In this document: one piece after another, positions 34,230 to 46,130 of the stretch | Layout: each line of letters opens with the position of its first letter | Position numbering within the stretch: position 1 is the stretch's first letter | From: Alloteropsis semialata | Lineage: Eukaryota > Streptophyta > Magnoliopsida > Poales > Poaceae | DNA: 64,000 bases | Direction of reading: 5' to 3' | NCBI GenBank assembly: GCA_004135705.1 | Contig: CM014271.1 | Span: forward strand, 37,919,004 to 37,983,003 | The notes under the pieces: model-generated | Database searches by the model: none | The model's input: the letters and a program-made list of their open reading frames with translations, nothing else | Told to the model about the DNA's origin: nothing | Program-made: the position numbers and the translations under genes

Positions 34230-36042
34230 AGATGAACACATGACAGTGGCAACTCAGGCCTCGTGCGTTCCCAACTCAGGCCTCAGGCAACAATTTGGTG
34301 ACAATGGCATCAAGGACCCGAGCTTTGGATGAGATGTGGAGAGAAACAGAGGGAGGGAATATATAAGGAGGAAACAGGACCCAGTGAATGTATTACTTGT
34401 TGACAAATACTCAAAAGAGTTTGGGATGTTTTCGTGCATCTCTTTTAACGAACAGAATAGAATCTTTGGCTGTTCAAACATGCCAATTGTAAATTCTTAC
34501 CCTCACGGCCTAACCTATAGCTATGCAGAAGTGTTGAAACTTTAAGTAATGCTTTTGCATGAAGGGAAATGGCACTAGCATGAGACTTGTGATCATCAGT
34601 GACTCATTTGGAGAATCCCTCATGAAAGCCAAGAACAAAAATTCGGAGAACTAAGATGCCAACGTAGTACAAGGATGAGGCTTGGGGTTTCCATATTGGT
34701 GTTCTCCTAACATGTGTAAACAGTCATTTACACGTGTTCAAATAGTAATAAACGGAGGGTATGCATGTAGTTCAGGCCTAGTTGCTGAATTAAACGCTAA
34801 GTGTGTGTAGACGATCAAGTTGGTAAAAAACAGTGTAAAAAATGAAATTAAACGGGAGTTAAATGCTTTTATACACCTAAACCCATGATTAGGCAATAAG
34901 GAACATGCTTTGGTGAGATAATTGGGTGCATGTGAGAGAATATTTGGCCACAAATGTGCTTTAGGGAAAATATGAGTCTAGAGTAGTCAGCATGCGGCTG
35001 CTATGTGTAATATGAGAATGTTACCTTATTATGTATTATGTGCATGCTTCAAACTGCAATTACTAAAAAGATGCGGTATGGAACTATGATATTTGTATGT
35101 ATATTTACTGCTACCGTGCAAACCATGTAAATCATTTATTTTTCATCTAACTGTTTAAACGCTAAACAGAAGGTGACCGACCGTCTAGCGTCTAGAATAA
35201 CACTGCCTCAAATGCAATGCAAATGAGAGAAAAATATAGGGTTGATGCTTATCTACCTCGCTAGAAGATGAAGCTAGAACAATATACAGTTGATATATAT
35301 TATGCCTATCTCAATGGGAGTTTCATCAGCATTAAATGATATGCCATATCAGAAATTTTGCTGACATGGCAAGCGCATTGTGAGAAACACTGTATGTGAG
35401 AGGAGGTATCATTCCCATAATACTCACTGGGCACAGTTACCAAGTTGTCGGTCTTGGAAACTGTACAGTGAGACTGGCCTTAATTGTCTTTTTTATTGTG
35501 TTTAACTTTGATGGAGATTTCTGCATGCGTGTCTTTGTTTGCTTTACAAATACTAAATGCTTGGACCATGAAAATGGAATAGTCAATGCCTACAAAAAAA
35601 GAGCAATTATTACCTACTTCATTCTGAAACCAACGAAACGACCAAACATAATGCTTGTATTAAAGTGGTACAACTCAGTATTCACCTTAGCCTAACGATG
35701 TATTAAAGTGCTGCCGAGAATACTGCTAGTGGTACTGACTACATCCAAATCCATCCTTAGTACTAAGCTGGTATCTGTAGGTGCTAGTGCCACAAATCTC
35801 TCATGCCTCCTCTTTCCCACTGCCTCCTAAGCCTAACTGGATTCTTATGGACCTAAACAGAATGTATATGCATCTTATTTCACATAGCAATCAAAGTTAA
35901 CTCGACGAAATCTTAAATCTTCATGCACTGAATGCCAATGGTTGCTTCCTCTTCCTATGCACTAGAATTAGTAGTTATGATACTGCAAAGTATCTACAAT
36001 ATTACTAAAGAAACTTTAAATATCACTAGCACAAGGGCAAAT
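34230..36042. repeat. Duplicated low-copy unit, copy B (left part)
   Basis: Diverged copy of 27400-28315, with TATATAAGGAGGAAACAGGACCC near 34360, TGCATGAAGGGAAATGGCAC near 34556, CCCACTGCCTCCTAAGCCTAA near 35817 and TCTTCATGCACTGAATGCC near 35920. The region between about 34700 and 35740 has no counterpart that I can see. It is cut by the Tat-type element at 36043. Confidence 0.65.
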
Positions 36043-36885
36043 TGTTGACGCAGAATTAGATCAACACATGAAAGCGCTAAAACGCACAGCACGTAACACA
36101 ATAAACCCGCAGCTTCCCTGCGCCGACCGGTTAGACCGGTCAGGGGCACCGGTCAGACCGGTTCCCGTCGGGGAAGAAGAGGGTAAACCCTAAACGCGCC
36201 TCCCGGAAGGATCCGTCAGGGAGAACGAGGTCAAGGGTGCCCTAGGGTCAGCAGGCCACCTAGGACGCCTTCAAACATCGCGGAGACGCAGGAAGAACAG
36301 CAGGTAAAGGTTGGAAAAGCTAGGGATTGAGAGATACGAAAAAGTAAAGGTAAAAGTAGTAAATTTGATAGATTCGATTGTTGTGTGTTCAATCAGCCGA
36401 ATCCCCTTATATTTATAGGGAGGGTAGGTCTTGTCCCGCAAGAAAACCAAGTTACAACTCGTAACAATCTCGGAATCCCAAATCTAAGGGTCCTAGTCAG
36501 ATTACAAAAGGGTAACCGGTCTGACCGGTCCCCCACACCGGTCAGACCGGTCGGGGTCGGACTTCGCCTTTTTACGCCAATTCTTCATCTTGCTCCTCGC
36601 ACCAACTGTTGCGGTCGTCCTGAACTTCAAGCACCACAACATCTGGTCATTCCAGAGGCCATGTCATCCTTTTGCTTCTCGCACCACTTCTTCCTGTCCT
36701 CCAAAACTCTTATCACCGCAACAGTCAGTCATTCCAGAGACCATGTCGCTTCCATCGAACTAGGACCGATTATTGCGGTCTTCAAGGCGCCAGCACCGCA
36801 ACTTCCTGACTCGGACCAGTCAGACCGGTCAGGCTAACCGGTCTGACCGGTTCGCCATGGCCTGTGCCAATTTTGGTTGTCAACA
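36043..36885 (-). repeat. 3' LTR of the Tat-type element
   Basis: 843 bp. It is 9 bp longer than the other LTR because of one extra half-unit (ACCGGTTAG) in the ACCGGT cluster near 36126-36166. Other clusters are at 36514-36555 and 36816-36852. Confidence 0.95.
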
Positions 36886-36905
36886 TATGCCCTCCTGTTT
36901 TTTGG
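36886..36905 (-). other. Polypurine tract of the Tat-type element
   Basis: The minus strand reads AAAAAACAGGAGGGCATA just before the 3' LTR, as needed for plus-strand priming. Confidence 0.75.
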
Positions 36906-37029
36906 TAAAACTTGCATACCATAAAACACATCAACACCAAAATTGTCACCTAAGGATGATGTTTTAACAGAATTCATCGGCCATTATATTTTTCTAAGGG
37001 CGATATCCAAATATCGGCCATATGCCACT

Positions 37030-38742
37030 TCATGCCTCTTGCCAAACACTTGGATAGTACCTTTTCAAGTACCTCCCGTTTAACGCTTTAGGCAAACGTC
37101 CTCCTTGCAGCGTCTCCACCATGTAGGAATTCCCGCCATTGATCTTGAATACTCGATATGGACCTTCCCAACTTGGAGACCACTTGCCGAACTTATTATC
37201 TCTAGTACCAAGTGGCAATATTGTCTTCCATACTACATCACCAATCTGAAAAGTCTTCTCTTTAATCTTCTTGTTGTAAGCTCTAGCAACTCGGATCTTG
37301 TCTTTCTCAATTTCCTTGAGAGCTTGTAAATGCTTATCGGTTACTTCATCAATGTTGTCCATTATCAAGTCATAATATTCACCAACCGAAAGCTTATTTT
37401 GTCTAGCAAGTCTATAAGCGTCCAGATTTACCTCAGCGGGCAAAACGGCTTCTTGACCATAAACAAGCTCAAAAGGAGTTACTTTGGTAGCACCATGTCT
37501 AGATATGCGATGAGCCCATAAAGCTTCAGACAAGACTTCATACCATCTTCGGGGATTCTCCTCTATCTTCTTCTTGATCAATTTAATCAAAGTCTTATTA
37601 CTAGACTCGGCCTGACCATTGGCCTGAGCATAGTATGGAGATGAATTGAGCAATTTGATCTTATACATATCGGCAAAAACTCGCACTTCTTTAGACATAA
37701 AAGATGTGCCTTGATCCGTAGTTAAAGTTTGTGGAATGCCGAATCTATAAATAATATGCTCAGTAATAAACTCAATTACCTCCTTATGGGTCATATTCTT
37801 GAGAGGAACAGCTTCGGTCCATTTAGTAAAGTAATCCGTAGCAACCAACACGAAGCGGTGACCCTTTGAAGAAGAAGGATGTATCTCTCCAATAAAATCC
37901 AATCCCCATCCTCGGAAAGGCCATGGTTTAATAATAGGATGAAGTAATGCAGCAGGTACCATCTGAATATTACCAAACTTCTGACATTCTTCACATCCTC
38001 TGCAGTAACGAAAACAATTGGCCATCATAGTAGGCCAATAGAAGGCAGCTCTTCTAAGTAACCACTTCATCTTAGGAGCCGATTGATGCGTTCCACAAAT
38101 CCCTTCATGAACTTCACCCATGGCCACTCTAGCTTGATCAGCACCCAAGCATTTATGCAACAAATCATCGATGGTGCGACGATGTAACTCATCGTCAACC
38201 AAAGTATATTTAAAAGCTAAATGCCGAATTTTCCTGTCTGTTTCAGAGCTAGGATCCTTTAAATACTTAATAATGGGCGCTCTCCAATCATCAACCTCGG
38301 CCTTTCTATTTTGAGGATTTTCAGCGGCCGAGATTGGATCAGTAGACGGCGGACCGGTCTGATCGGTCTCTGTATGAGACGCAGGACCGGTCTGGGAATT
38401 GGTTTGACCGGTCCTGCCCTGTTCTGCTGCAAGCGTTAGAGCTTTACTGTCGACAATAGCAATCAACGGCCTTTTCTTATGAAAGTGTCTTTTCTGGACA
38501 TTATAGCCGGATGCTTGCTGTGCCAATGTATTAGCTCTAGGATTCTCACATCTTGGAACATGATATATGGTGAATTCATCAAAACATGGTATAATATCAA
38601 GGCACTTGTCAAGATAAATATTCAATGAACTTTCTAAACATTGACACACCTTAGATACTTGCTGTACAACCAATAATGAATCACCAAAAGCTTCGACATG
38701 TTTTACTCCCATATCATGCAAAATCTCTAATCTGAATAACAA
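37030..38742 (-). pseudogene. pol 3' part: end of second RNase H and integrase
   Basis: 570 open codons in the same frame as the RT part, divided from it by one stop at 38746-38748. The start holds the rest of the archaeal-type RNase H (VEAFGDSLLVVQQV; NPRANTLAQQASG). Integrase follows: the zinc finger with H-H and CRGCEECQKF, the core with Asp in LDFIGEI, Asp in TTDQGTSF and Glu in NGQAESSNK, then a C-terminal SWEGPYRV. The linker between RNase H and integrase carries repeated QTG units from the ACCGGT motif. The integrase stretch is open and its triad kept. Confidence 0.9.
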
Positions 38743-38748
38743 AGCTTC

Positions 38749-40077
38749 TTATTCGGCTTGATTATTTGTGCATTCAATTTCTAATCGGCTAAGAGCTTCA
38801 AAAACAGCTCTATTTGGAGAAACAAGAACGATTCCAATGCCACACCCGTTCTTGCAAACCGATCCATCAAAATGCAATTTCCATGAAGTCAAAGTCATGT
38901 AATCAATCTCTAGATCATGCTCATCCTTAATCCGATGTTCAACAATAAAATCAGCTACAATTTGACCTTTCATGGATTTCAAAGATTCACAAGCCAAATC
39001 ATATTCAATAAGTGCATATGCCCACTTACCAATCCTTCCGCTCAAAATCGGTCTATGCAACATATACTTAATAACATCGGCTTGACATGCCACAATGCAA
39101 GTACTAGACAACAAATAATGCCTCAACTTTGTACAAGCATAATATAGAGACAAGCATAATTTTTCAATAGGTTTGTACCTTGTTTCCGCATCCAAAAGCC
39201 GTCGACTCAAATAGGTAATAATATGCTCCTTGCCATTTGTTTCTTGAGTCAAAACAGCCCCAATAACATTATCTTCGGCCGAAATATAAAGCCTAAATGG
39301 CACCCCATTCTTAGGCGCTTTAAGTACAGGCGGCGAAGATAAGTATTTCTTGATTTCTTCAAAGGCCTCTTGCTGCTTTGCCCCCCAAATAAAATCGGCT
39401 TCATTCTTTAACCGAAGTATAGGAGTAAAAGCACTAACTTTTCCAGACAAGTTAGAAATAAATCGCCTTAAGTAATTAACTTTGCCCAAGAATTTCTGTA
39501 AATCATGCTTGCAAGTAGGCGCTTCAAGTTTATCAATAGCCTTTATTTTCTTAGGATCTATCTCTATGCCTCTTTCATGAACCATGAAGCCTAAAAATCT
39601 TCCAACCGATACACCAAAAGCACATTTCAATGGGTTCATCTTCAAACCATACCGACGCATTCTTTCAAAAGCAAGACGCAAATCAGCCAAGTGAGAATTT
39701 AATCCAGCCGATTTGACAACAATATCATCAATATAGACTTTTAGGATAACACCAAGTAAGTCATGAAAAATCAAATTCATTGCTCTTTGATAAGTAGCGC
39801 CGGCATTTTTTAAACCAAAAGTCATCACAACCCATTCAAATAAACCAATAAAGCCGGGACATTTAAAGGCCGTTTTGTATACGTCTTTCTCGGCCATAAA
39901 GATTTGATTATATCCCATATTGCCATCAAGAAAGCTAATAATCTTATGTCCAGAAGCATCATTAATAAGCATATCGGCTATAGGCATAGGATATTCATCT
40001 TTGGGAGTTGCTCTATTAAGATCTCTAAAATCAATGCACACTCTAATCTTATTAGAACCTTTCTTCTCAACAGGCAC
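38749..40077 (-). pseudogene. pol middle part: reverse transcriptase and RNase H
   Basis: 442 codons after a stop at 40090. RT motifs are RVCIDFRDLNRATPKDEYPM, FLDGNMGYNQI, FGLKNAGATYQRAM and the catalytic YIDDIVV. RNase H follows (AVLTQETNGKEHIITYLSRR), then the beginning of the second RNase H (LHFDGSVCKNGCGIGIVL). The frame ends with a single stop inside that domain. Apart from stops it shows no frameshift. Confidence 0.92.
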
Positions 40078-40089
40078 AATATTAGAGAT

Positions 40090-41610
40090 CTATTCAGCAT
40101 ATCGACACGGCCGAATAAACTTGGCTTCAAGCAAACGATTAACCTCTTCTTTTATGCGATCATAAAATAAAAGATTAAATCGTCTATTGCCCTGTTTATA
40201 TGGCCTAAAACCATGTTTAATTGGTAATCGATGTTCAACTAATTCACAACTTAAACCAGGCATCTCATGATACTCCCAAGCAAAGCAATCAGAATACTCT
40301 TTCAATAACTTGATTAACTCAACTTTATAATCGGCTTTCAAATTTTGATTTACAAAAGTTGGCCTTGGTACAGAACCATCACCTATGTCTATCTTTTCTA
40401 AAGGATCAGCCGACGTAAATCCTTGTCCTAACTTCTCTACTTCTTCAAAATCATTAATGGCTTCACATGCATCGTTCATGTTTGACCGATAATGCTCCAC
40501 CCTTTTCTTTAGCCACTTCTCGCTTGCATCCATCTACTCTTCATTATCTGAATCAACCGATCTTTGAACCTGCCTTAGAGCAGCGGACACAGAGCCATCC
40601 TTAGTACAAGCAAGGAACTCAAAGTCCGAAATATCAATTCCGGTCAAACACTTGACATTATCATGAGTCCCCAAAATAGATGCATCGGCCATAGCAACAC
40701 ATGCCGAAGTATCCGCATGAACCACCTCAACTTCGTCACCAACCCATTGAATTAAGCATTGATGCAAGGTAGAAGGCACATATTGATTTGCATGAATCCA
40801 ATCGCGCCCCAAGATCACACTAAAATTACCTTGCACCTCCATGACGAAGAAAGCAGTCGCCAGTGTCTTGCTCCCTACGGTGAGCTCCAATGATGCAACT
40901 CCCTTGGCGCTCATCGGCTCTCCTCCTCCAACGCCACTGATCGTCATGCTTGTCTTGATTAGCTCGCTGTCCAAACCTCCCAATTTCTTGTACAAAGTGT
41001 ATGGCATGAGGTTCACAATAGCACCACCATCAACGAGCATCCTAGAAATCGGCTTTCCCTTAATGTGACCCTTCACATAAAGAGCTTTCAGATGATTATC
41101 CGATTCCAAAGATCTCTGAAACACAGCGTTCTTGGGAGCAAAATCAACTTGACCCACCCTCTCATCATCTCCGACAAAGCAATAGTCGGCGTTCAAATAA
41201 ATAACATTGACGTCCATATCCGTCCTGCTGGGTGAAGGCTCAAAGTTAACAGCTTCATCATCATCGCCCATCTGAACATCAGAAACAACAGCGGGTGGAA
41301 TCGAAACCTTAGCCGAAGAAGAAAATGCATCGGCTGCCGACTCTCCAGGCGACATCGGTCTGACCGGTTCCTCCTGACCGGTCTGATCGGTTCCAGTTGC
41401 CGGAACTGGAACAGGAGGTGACCGGTCTGACCGGTCAGGGACACCGGTCTGACCGGTTGCGGCCAGATCAGCTGAGTTTCCTGCGGACGGTCTGGCCTTT
41501 TCTTGTTCTTTGGCTTGAACATCCTGAACACCAGAACCATCCTTGGAACTCTGACCAGACGGCGGAATCATCGGCTTAGCCTCATTGAACCACTCCTCCC
41601 TCTTCTTCAC
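40090..41610 (-). pseudogene. Retropepsin-like protease and linker to RT
   Basis: Two open stretches in one frame, divided by a stop near 40534. The protease lies at about 41100-40750 with the catalytic-loop motif MLVDGGAIVNLMPY and the flap-side FSVILGRDWIH, typical for Tat proteases. The downstream part (40533-40090) is the RT N-terminal linker (DCFAWEYHEMPGL; VEHRLPIKHGFRPYKQ). The N-terminal part contains several SDRS/QTGQ segments made by the ACCGGT repeat. Confidence 0.88.
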
Positions 41611-42447
41611 CGATTCTTCCTCCCTTTGCTTCTAAGTACACAACCGCTGCAATCTCCTCTTCTGAGAATAAGATAAACCAGGAGGACACCATCTTGGCTG
41701 CGTGTACTGAGGCAATGGGACCTTTTTTACGGCCGAAGTACCAATAACATTAGGTGCGTCGGCCATCGATGGATTAACAGCCATAGAGCCAATTTGAATC
41801 ACACTTTTCACAACTGGCTTCGGAATAACAGTAGCAGGCTCTTCCTTCTTTGGAACGGGACGATATTCTTGCTTAGCCGGTTCCTTACCCGGCCTCCTCT
41901 AAAAACTGGTCTGACCGGTTGCGGCAACCGGTTGGACCGGTCTGTGCTGTTGGGGCACAAACGCCGGCCTCTGTTGGACACCGGTCTAATCGGTCGGGGG
42001 AACCGGTCTGACCGGTCTGTGCTGCTGAGGCACAGACACTTGTCTTGGTTTAAAACCTGTAGGCCTAGGCTGCGGTGGATTTATTCTGGCATGTACAGGA
42101 GCCCCAGGCCGTGGTTGATTTGGTACAGGATAGTAAGGCACGTACATTATTCCATCTCTCCAAATAGGTTGAGGAGAAGGAGGTTTATACGTCCTCCATG
42201 ACCTAGAAGGACCAGCACCATTGGATGAACTTGGGCCTTGACCCCACTGTCTCTTTGGCGCCTCCTTCACACCAGAATCCCTTGGTGGCGATCTTGGTCT
42301 CTTTTTTAGTGGCCGATCTTGTTGAACGGCCGTGTTTTGCATGTGCTTAGCCATAACTTGATCAAAGGTCGCCTTCGGCTTAAAAACTTTCCCCTGATCT
42401 TTGTCCTGGTTAGTCTTCCAAGTGCCAACTTTGGGACGTTTAGCCAC
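41611..42447 (-). pseudogene. Gag C-terminal / linker region rich in ACCGGT repeats
   Basis: It is in the same frame as the protease, with in-frame stops near 41985, 41897 and 41632. It begins MAKRPKVGTWKTNQDK and becomes Pro/Gln/Arg-rich (PQPRPTGFKPRQVSVPQQHR). Repeated PVRPV and VAATGQT peptides come from the palindromic DNA motif. It would link Gag and protease. No domain is recognised. Confidence 0.7.
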
Positions 42448-42488
42448 AAACGTTCAAAACGGCCTCTGGGCCGTACCAGTCTGACCGG

Positions 42489-43733
42489 TCACGGCAACCA
42501 GTCTGACCGGTTTGCCCTAGGCAGGGACAACCGGCCTTTGATCCCGCGCTTGAGAGCTTGATTGCCCCCAACTTCAGAAGTCTTCACTGTAATAGTCAAG
42601 ATTTTCTTTTCATCAGGAGCTTGTTTAAGCACAACTTCTCTCCTAAGCACTTTGTCATTTTTCATCACCCTCTTTGGTTCTCCAATCACAACATTCTTGC
42701 CTCCTGCTGCATCGGTATTGTCCGGCCAAACCAACATCTTGGCATCCTGAAGATCCATGGTATTAACACCATGTTGTTGACTGGAAAAAGAATTATGAAA
42801 TTTGCAATAAGCACGCCGCTTTAACTCCTCGGGTGACGGAATAGTAAAAGAACATTTGATATATCCATTCTTATGCAATTCATCAAAAAATTTATCGCAC
42901 TTAGATACATCAAAAATAAACTTCATCTCCTCTTGCTGATTCCTATGAGTCGGCTTAAGAGATGTGCAAGTAAAAGCTTTATTTGGCCATACAAATTCAG
43001 CAGCCAACACCTCATGAGACTCTTCATCGGAACTACTAGAATCACATTCTACATTATGCACATTAGCCCGATGAGTTCTATGGCTTTCTTTTAAATCTTT
43101 GCTTCGGCTTTCAACAGCCAAAGCTCTTTGATGCACTTGGTTTACATTAAAGAAATCAAAGCCCTCTAATTTCTCCTTAATGTGAGAACGTAAACCATTC
43201 AAAGCCAAATCAGCAAGATCCTTTTCGGCAATATTAACACCAAAGCAACGGTTTTTAGTATCATAAAAATATTTAATATAATCATTAACGGTTTCATCAC
43301 GCGATTGCCTAACCGATGTAAGATGTGACAATTTAAGTTCATTGCTGCCTAAAAAGAAGTGATCATGAAATTTCTGCTCTAACTGTTCCCATGAACTAAT
43401 AGAATGAGGAGCCAATGATGCAAACCATGAGAAAGCAGTACCAGTTAGAGACAAAGAAAACAAATGCACTTTCAAAGCCTCACTAGAGCTAGAATCGCCT
43501 AGTTGTGCCATGTATTGACTTATATGTTCAAAAGTGCTTTTAGAATCCTCCCCATTAAACTTAATAAAATCAGGAAGTCTAAAACCAGTGGGAAAAGGAA
43601 CTAAATCAAATCTAGAAATATAAGGCTTTTGGTATAACCTAGCCTTATCCCTGACATCTACTCCCAAATTTTCCTTAAGAGCTGAAGCCAAATCAAGTTT
43701 GTACTTAGAAAATATTTTATCTAAATACTCCAA
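42489..43733 (-). pseudogene. Gag, retrotransposon gag domain
   Basis: 414 codons. The gag domain is clear: FIKFNGEDSKSTFEHISQYM, SLSLTGTAFSWFASLAPHSI, SWEQLEQKFHDHFF and VNDYIKYFYDTKNRCFG. It is followed by an acidic segment (VECDSSSSDEESHEV). A frame change separates it from the N-terminal part at about 43735 and from the next part at about 42470. Gag would form the virus-like particle that packages the element RNA. Confidence 0.88.
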
Positions 43734-44642
43734 TGAATTATCCTATGGATTTGGCTGTTGAGTATTTTGCATGGGAGTAGGAAACAAATTCCCCGTGTCT
43801 GCTCCCCCAGGACCGGTCGGATCGGTTGATGCGGCACGAGCTGTTTGGCCGCATCCGACCCTCCAGGGCCGGTCTGACCGGTCACGGCAACCGGTCTGAC
43901 CGGTTGGTGTTGGCCAGATTGATTGGCCGACACCTGTCCCTGCATCTGTTGGCCGAACCTTCCGAAAAGTTCGTAAGGTACTGGGCCTTGTGAAAATAAA
44001 TTTTGTACTGATGGGGGTACAGAATATCCATAGTTTGGGTTTTGCGGGGTATAGTTTACAACTTCATTGTTAATTCGGCCATGATTAACCGAATTAGGCA
44101 AAGTTGCAAATGGCTGAGGTGCAACAGGCCAAGTAAACATTGGGTTGGATGGTGTAACAGATTGGCCTCCAAAATAATTCAACGGCATGCCATATGTAGC
44201 TTGTTCTATGGGCTTTGCTACTGATGTTTTAAAATCAGGCACAATAGGAATTTTGGGAACCAAAAGACTAGGATCGGCGGCAGGTTGTTCAATCATAGGT
44301 TGTTTGCCTTCCGATTCTAAGCATTTGTTATGCATCCAATTAACCAACTTAACATTGTTCTCAGCCATCTTATCCTCCATGTACTTAAGAAAAACTTCGT
44401 GAGCGTTTTCATCAGGTTGTACCTTAGGAGGTGCCGCTGAAGATGTAGCAGATGGATCTACGTCCTTGATCTTGGTGACCACGCCCTTGCGGTCCTTCTT
44501 GAAGTGCAATAGGTAGTAGATGCGTTCTTCTTCTAGCCTTCTTCTTCAGGTACTCCTCGAGCCCTTGGCGATCTTCGGCAGAAAGTTCATCGTCCTTGAC
44601 GATGATGATGTTCTCAAGATCAAACTCGGTGTTGGAACCCAT
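43721..44642 (-). pseudogene. Gag N-terminal region
   Basis: The ATG at 44642 opens MGSNTEFDLENIIIVKDDEL, 45 bp from the primer site. A frame change near 44510 leads to MHFKKDRKGVVTKIKDVDPS and a Pro/Asn-rich stretch with QHQPVRPVAVTGQTGP from the ACCGGT motif. Another frame change near 43735 leads into the gag domain. Confidence 0.75.
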
Positions 44643-44687
44643 CTAGATAGAATTAGATAGATCGGCTGCACGAACCAGATCTCCAAT

Positions 44688-44705
44688 TCTCCAGCGGAGT
44701 CGCCA
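44688..44705 (-). other. Primer binding site, apparently tRNA-Arg
   Basis: The plus strand reads TCTCCAGCGGAGTCGCCA, 6 bases from the 5' LTR. From memory the plant tRNA-Arg(ACG) 3' end is one base different, so this would be a 17-of-18 match. Confidence 0.7.
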
Positions 44706-44711
44706 AAAGTA

Positions 44712-45545
44712 TGTTGACGCAGAATTAGATCAACACACGAAAGCGCTAAAACGCGCAGCACGTAACACAATAAACCCGCAGCTTCCCTGCGCCAACCGGT
44801 CAGGGGCACCGGTCAGACCGGTTCCCGTCAGGGAAGAAGGGGGTAAACCCTAGACGCGCCTCCCGGAAGGATCCATCAGGGAGAACGAGGTCAGGGGTGC
44901 CCTAGGGCCGGCAGGCCACCTAGGACACCTTCAAACATCGCGGAGACGTAGAAAGAACAGTAGCTAAAGGTTGGAAAAGCTAGGGTTTGAGAGATACGAA
45001 AAGGTAAAGGTAAAAGTAGTAAATTTGATAGATTCAATTGTCGTGTGTTCAATCGGCCAAATCCCCTTATATTTATAGGGAGGGTAGGTCTTGTCCCGCA
45101 AGGAAACCAAGTTACAACTCGTAACAATCTCGGAATCCCAAATCTAAGAGTCCTAGTCGGATTACAAAAGGGTAACCGGTCTGACCGGTCCCCCACACCG
45201 GTCAGACCGGTCGGGGTCGGACTTCGCCTTTTTACGCCAATTCTTCATCTTGCTCCTCGCACCAACTGTTGCGGTCGTCCTGAACTTCAAGCACCGCAAC
45301 ATCCGGTCATTCCAGAGGCCATGTCATCCTTTTGCTTCTTGCACCACTTCTTGCGGTCCTCCAAAACCCTTATCACCGCAACAGTCGGTCATTCCAGAGA
45401 CCATATCGCTTCCATCGAACTAGGACCGATTATTGCGGTCTTCAAGGCGCCAGCATCGCAGCTTCCTGACTCGGACCAGTCAGACCGGTCAGGCTAACCG
45501 GTCTGACCGGTTCGCCATGGCCTGTGCCAATTTTGGTTGTCAACA
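44712..45545 (-). repeat. 5' LTR of the Tat-type element
   Basis: 834 bp, paired with 36043-36885. ACCGGT clusters lie at 44793-44825, 45174-45214 and 45475-45512. Confidence 0.95.
45061..45080 (-). promoter_or_regulatory. LTR TATA box of the Tat-type element
   Basis: The minus strand reads CCCTATAAATATAAGGGG, about 470 bases into the 5' LTR. It is unchanged in the other LTR at 36401-36420. Confidence 0.65.
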
Positions 45546-45815
45546 CAAATCTAAGGAAGAAATTCGTGCATTGGAAAGGAAGTGGTTGCATTGGGGTTTT
45601 GTTGTTATCAGCACCTATGAGCACACACTAGCAATTTCCAATATAAGCATACTAGTGGGAGAAAATGAAAGCTATAAACTGAAGGAGTGATGTATTTGTC
45701 GATCTACATAGCCATTGAGTGCTGATGTCACGGCAAAAATCACAAAACTTAGCCTAGGCAATATTACACCTCCATATAGGTAGTGCTCAAGCTCATGATA
45801 TCAATAATAGATCTA
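45546..45815. repeat. Duplicated low-copy unit, copy B (middle part)
   Basis: It corresponds to 28020-28250: ATTGGAAA..GTGGTTGCA, TATGAGCACAC, GGGAGAAAATG(G/A)AAGCTATA, ATTACACCTCCATATAGGT. Confidence 0.65.
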
Positions 45816-46130
45816 CCAGAGTCTGCGAAGTCCCCTAGTGTCGGAAACACTCGGGACTACCACAAATACACTTGGGACAAACTTTCCTGAGGGTAGACAC
45901 TCGGTAAACAGCACTCGGTGATGCCAGGTCGAGAAACACCTTGTTTCTCGAGTGCCACCCATAGAACACTCGGTAAATAAAACATTCCCCGTGAGTATAC
46001 AAGGACACACGGGACATATTCAGCACACGGGAAATAAACTTCGTAACGGCTCCGTGCCGGCAAGATTCCCGAGTGTTATCTGAAAACATGAGGGAAACCA
46101 TCGGACACTAGGGGACTTCACACATTCTGG
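45816..46130. mobile_element. MITE-like element with about 28-bp inverted termini
   Basis: The left end CCAGAGTCTGCGAAGTCCCC and the inverse of the right end CCAGAATGTGTGAAGTCCCC match with few mismatches, then share TAGTGTC. It is 315 bp and has inner ACACTCGG(T/G) motifs. No clean target duplication is visible. It is absent from the matching place in copy A, which supports a real insertion. Confidence 0.6.

Larger units (their letters stand above)
36043..45545 (-). mobile_element. Tat-type Ty3/gypsy LTR retrotransposon (complete, decayed)
   Basis: A 9503-bp element bounded by LTRs 36043-36885 and 44712-45545 (TGTTGACGC...GTCAACA), with a perfect target duplication CAAAT (36038-36042 and 45546-45550). 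Genes are on the minus strand. The presence of a second, archaeal-type RNase H between RNase H and integrase, and an apparent tRNA-Arg primer site, place it in the Tat branch (RIRE2/Retand-like). By eye the LTRs differ by about 4 percent. A palindromic ACCGGT(C/T)(A/T)GACCGGT motif is spread through LTRs and coding sequence. Confidence 0.95.
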
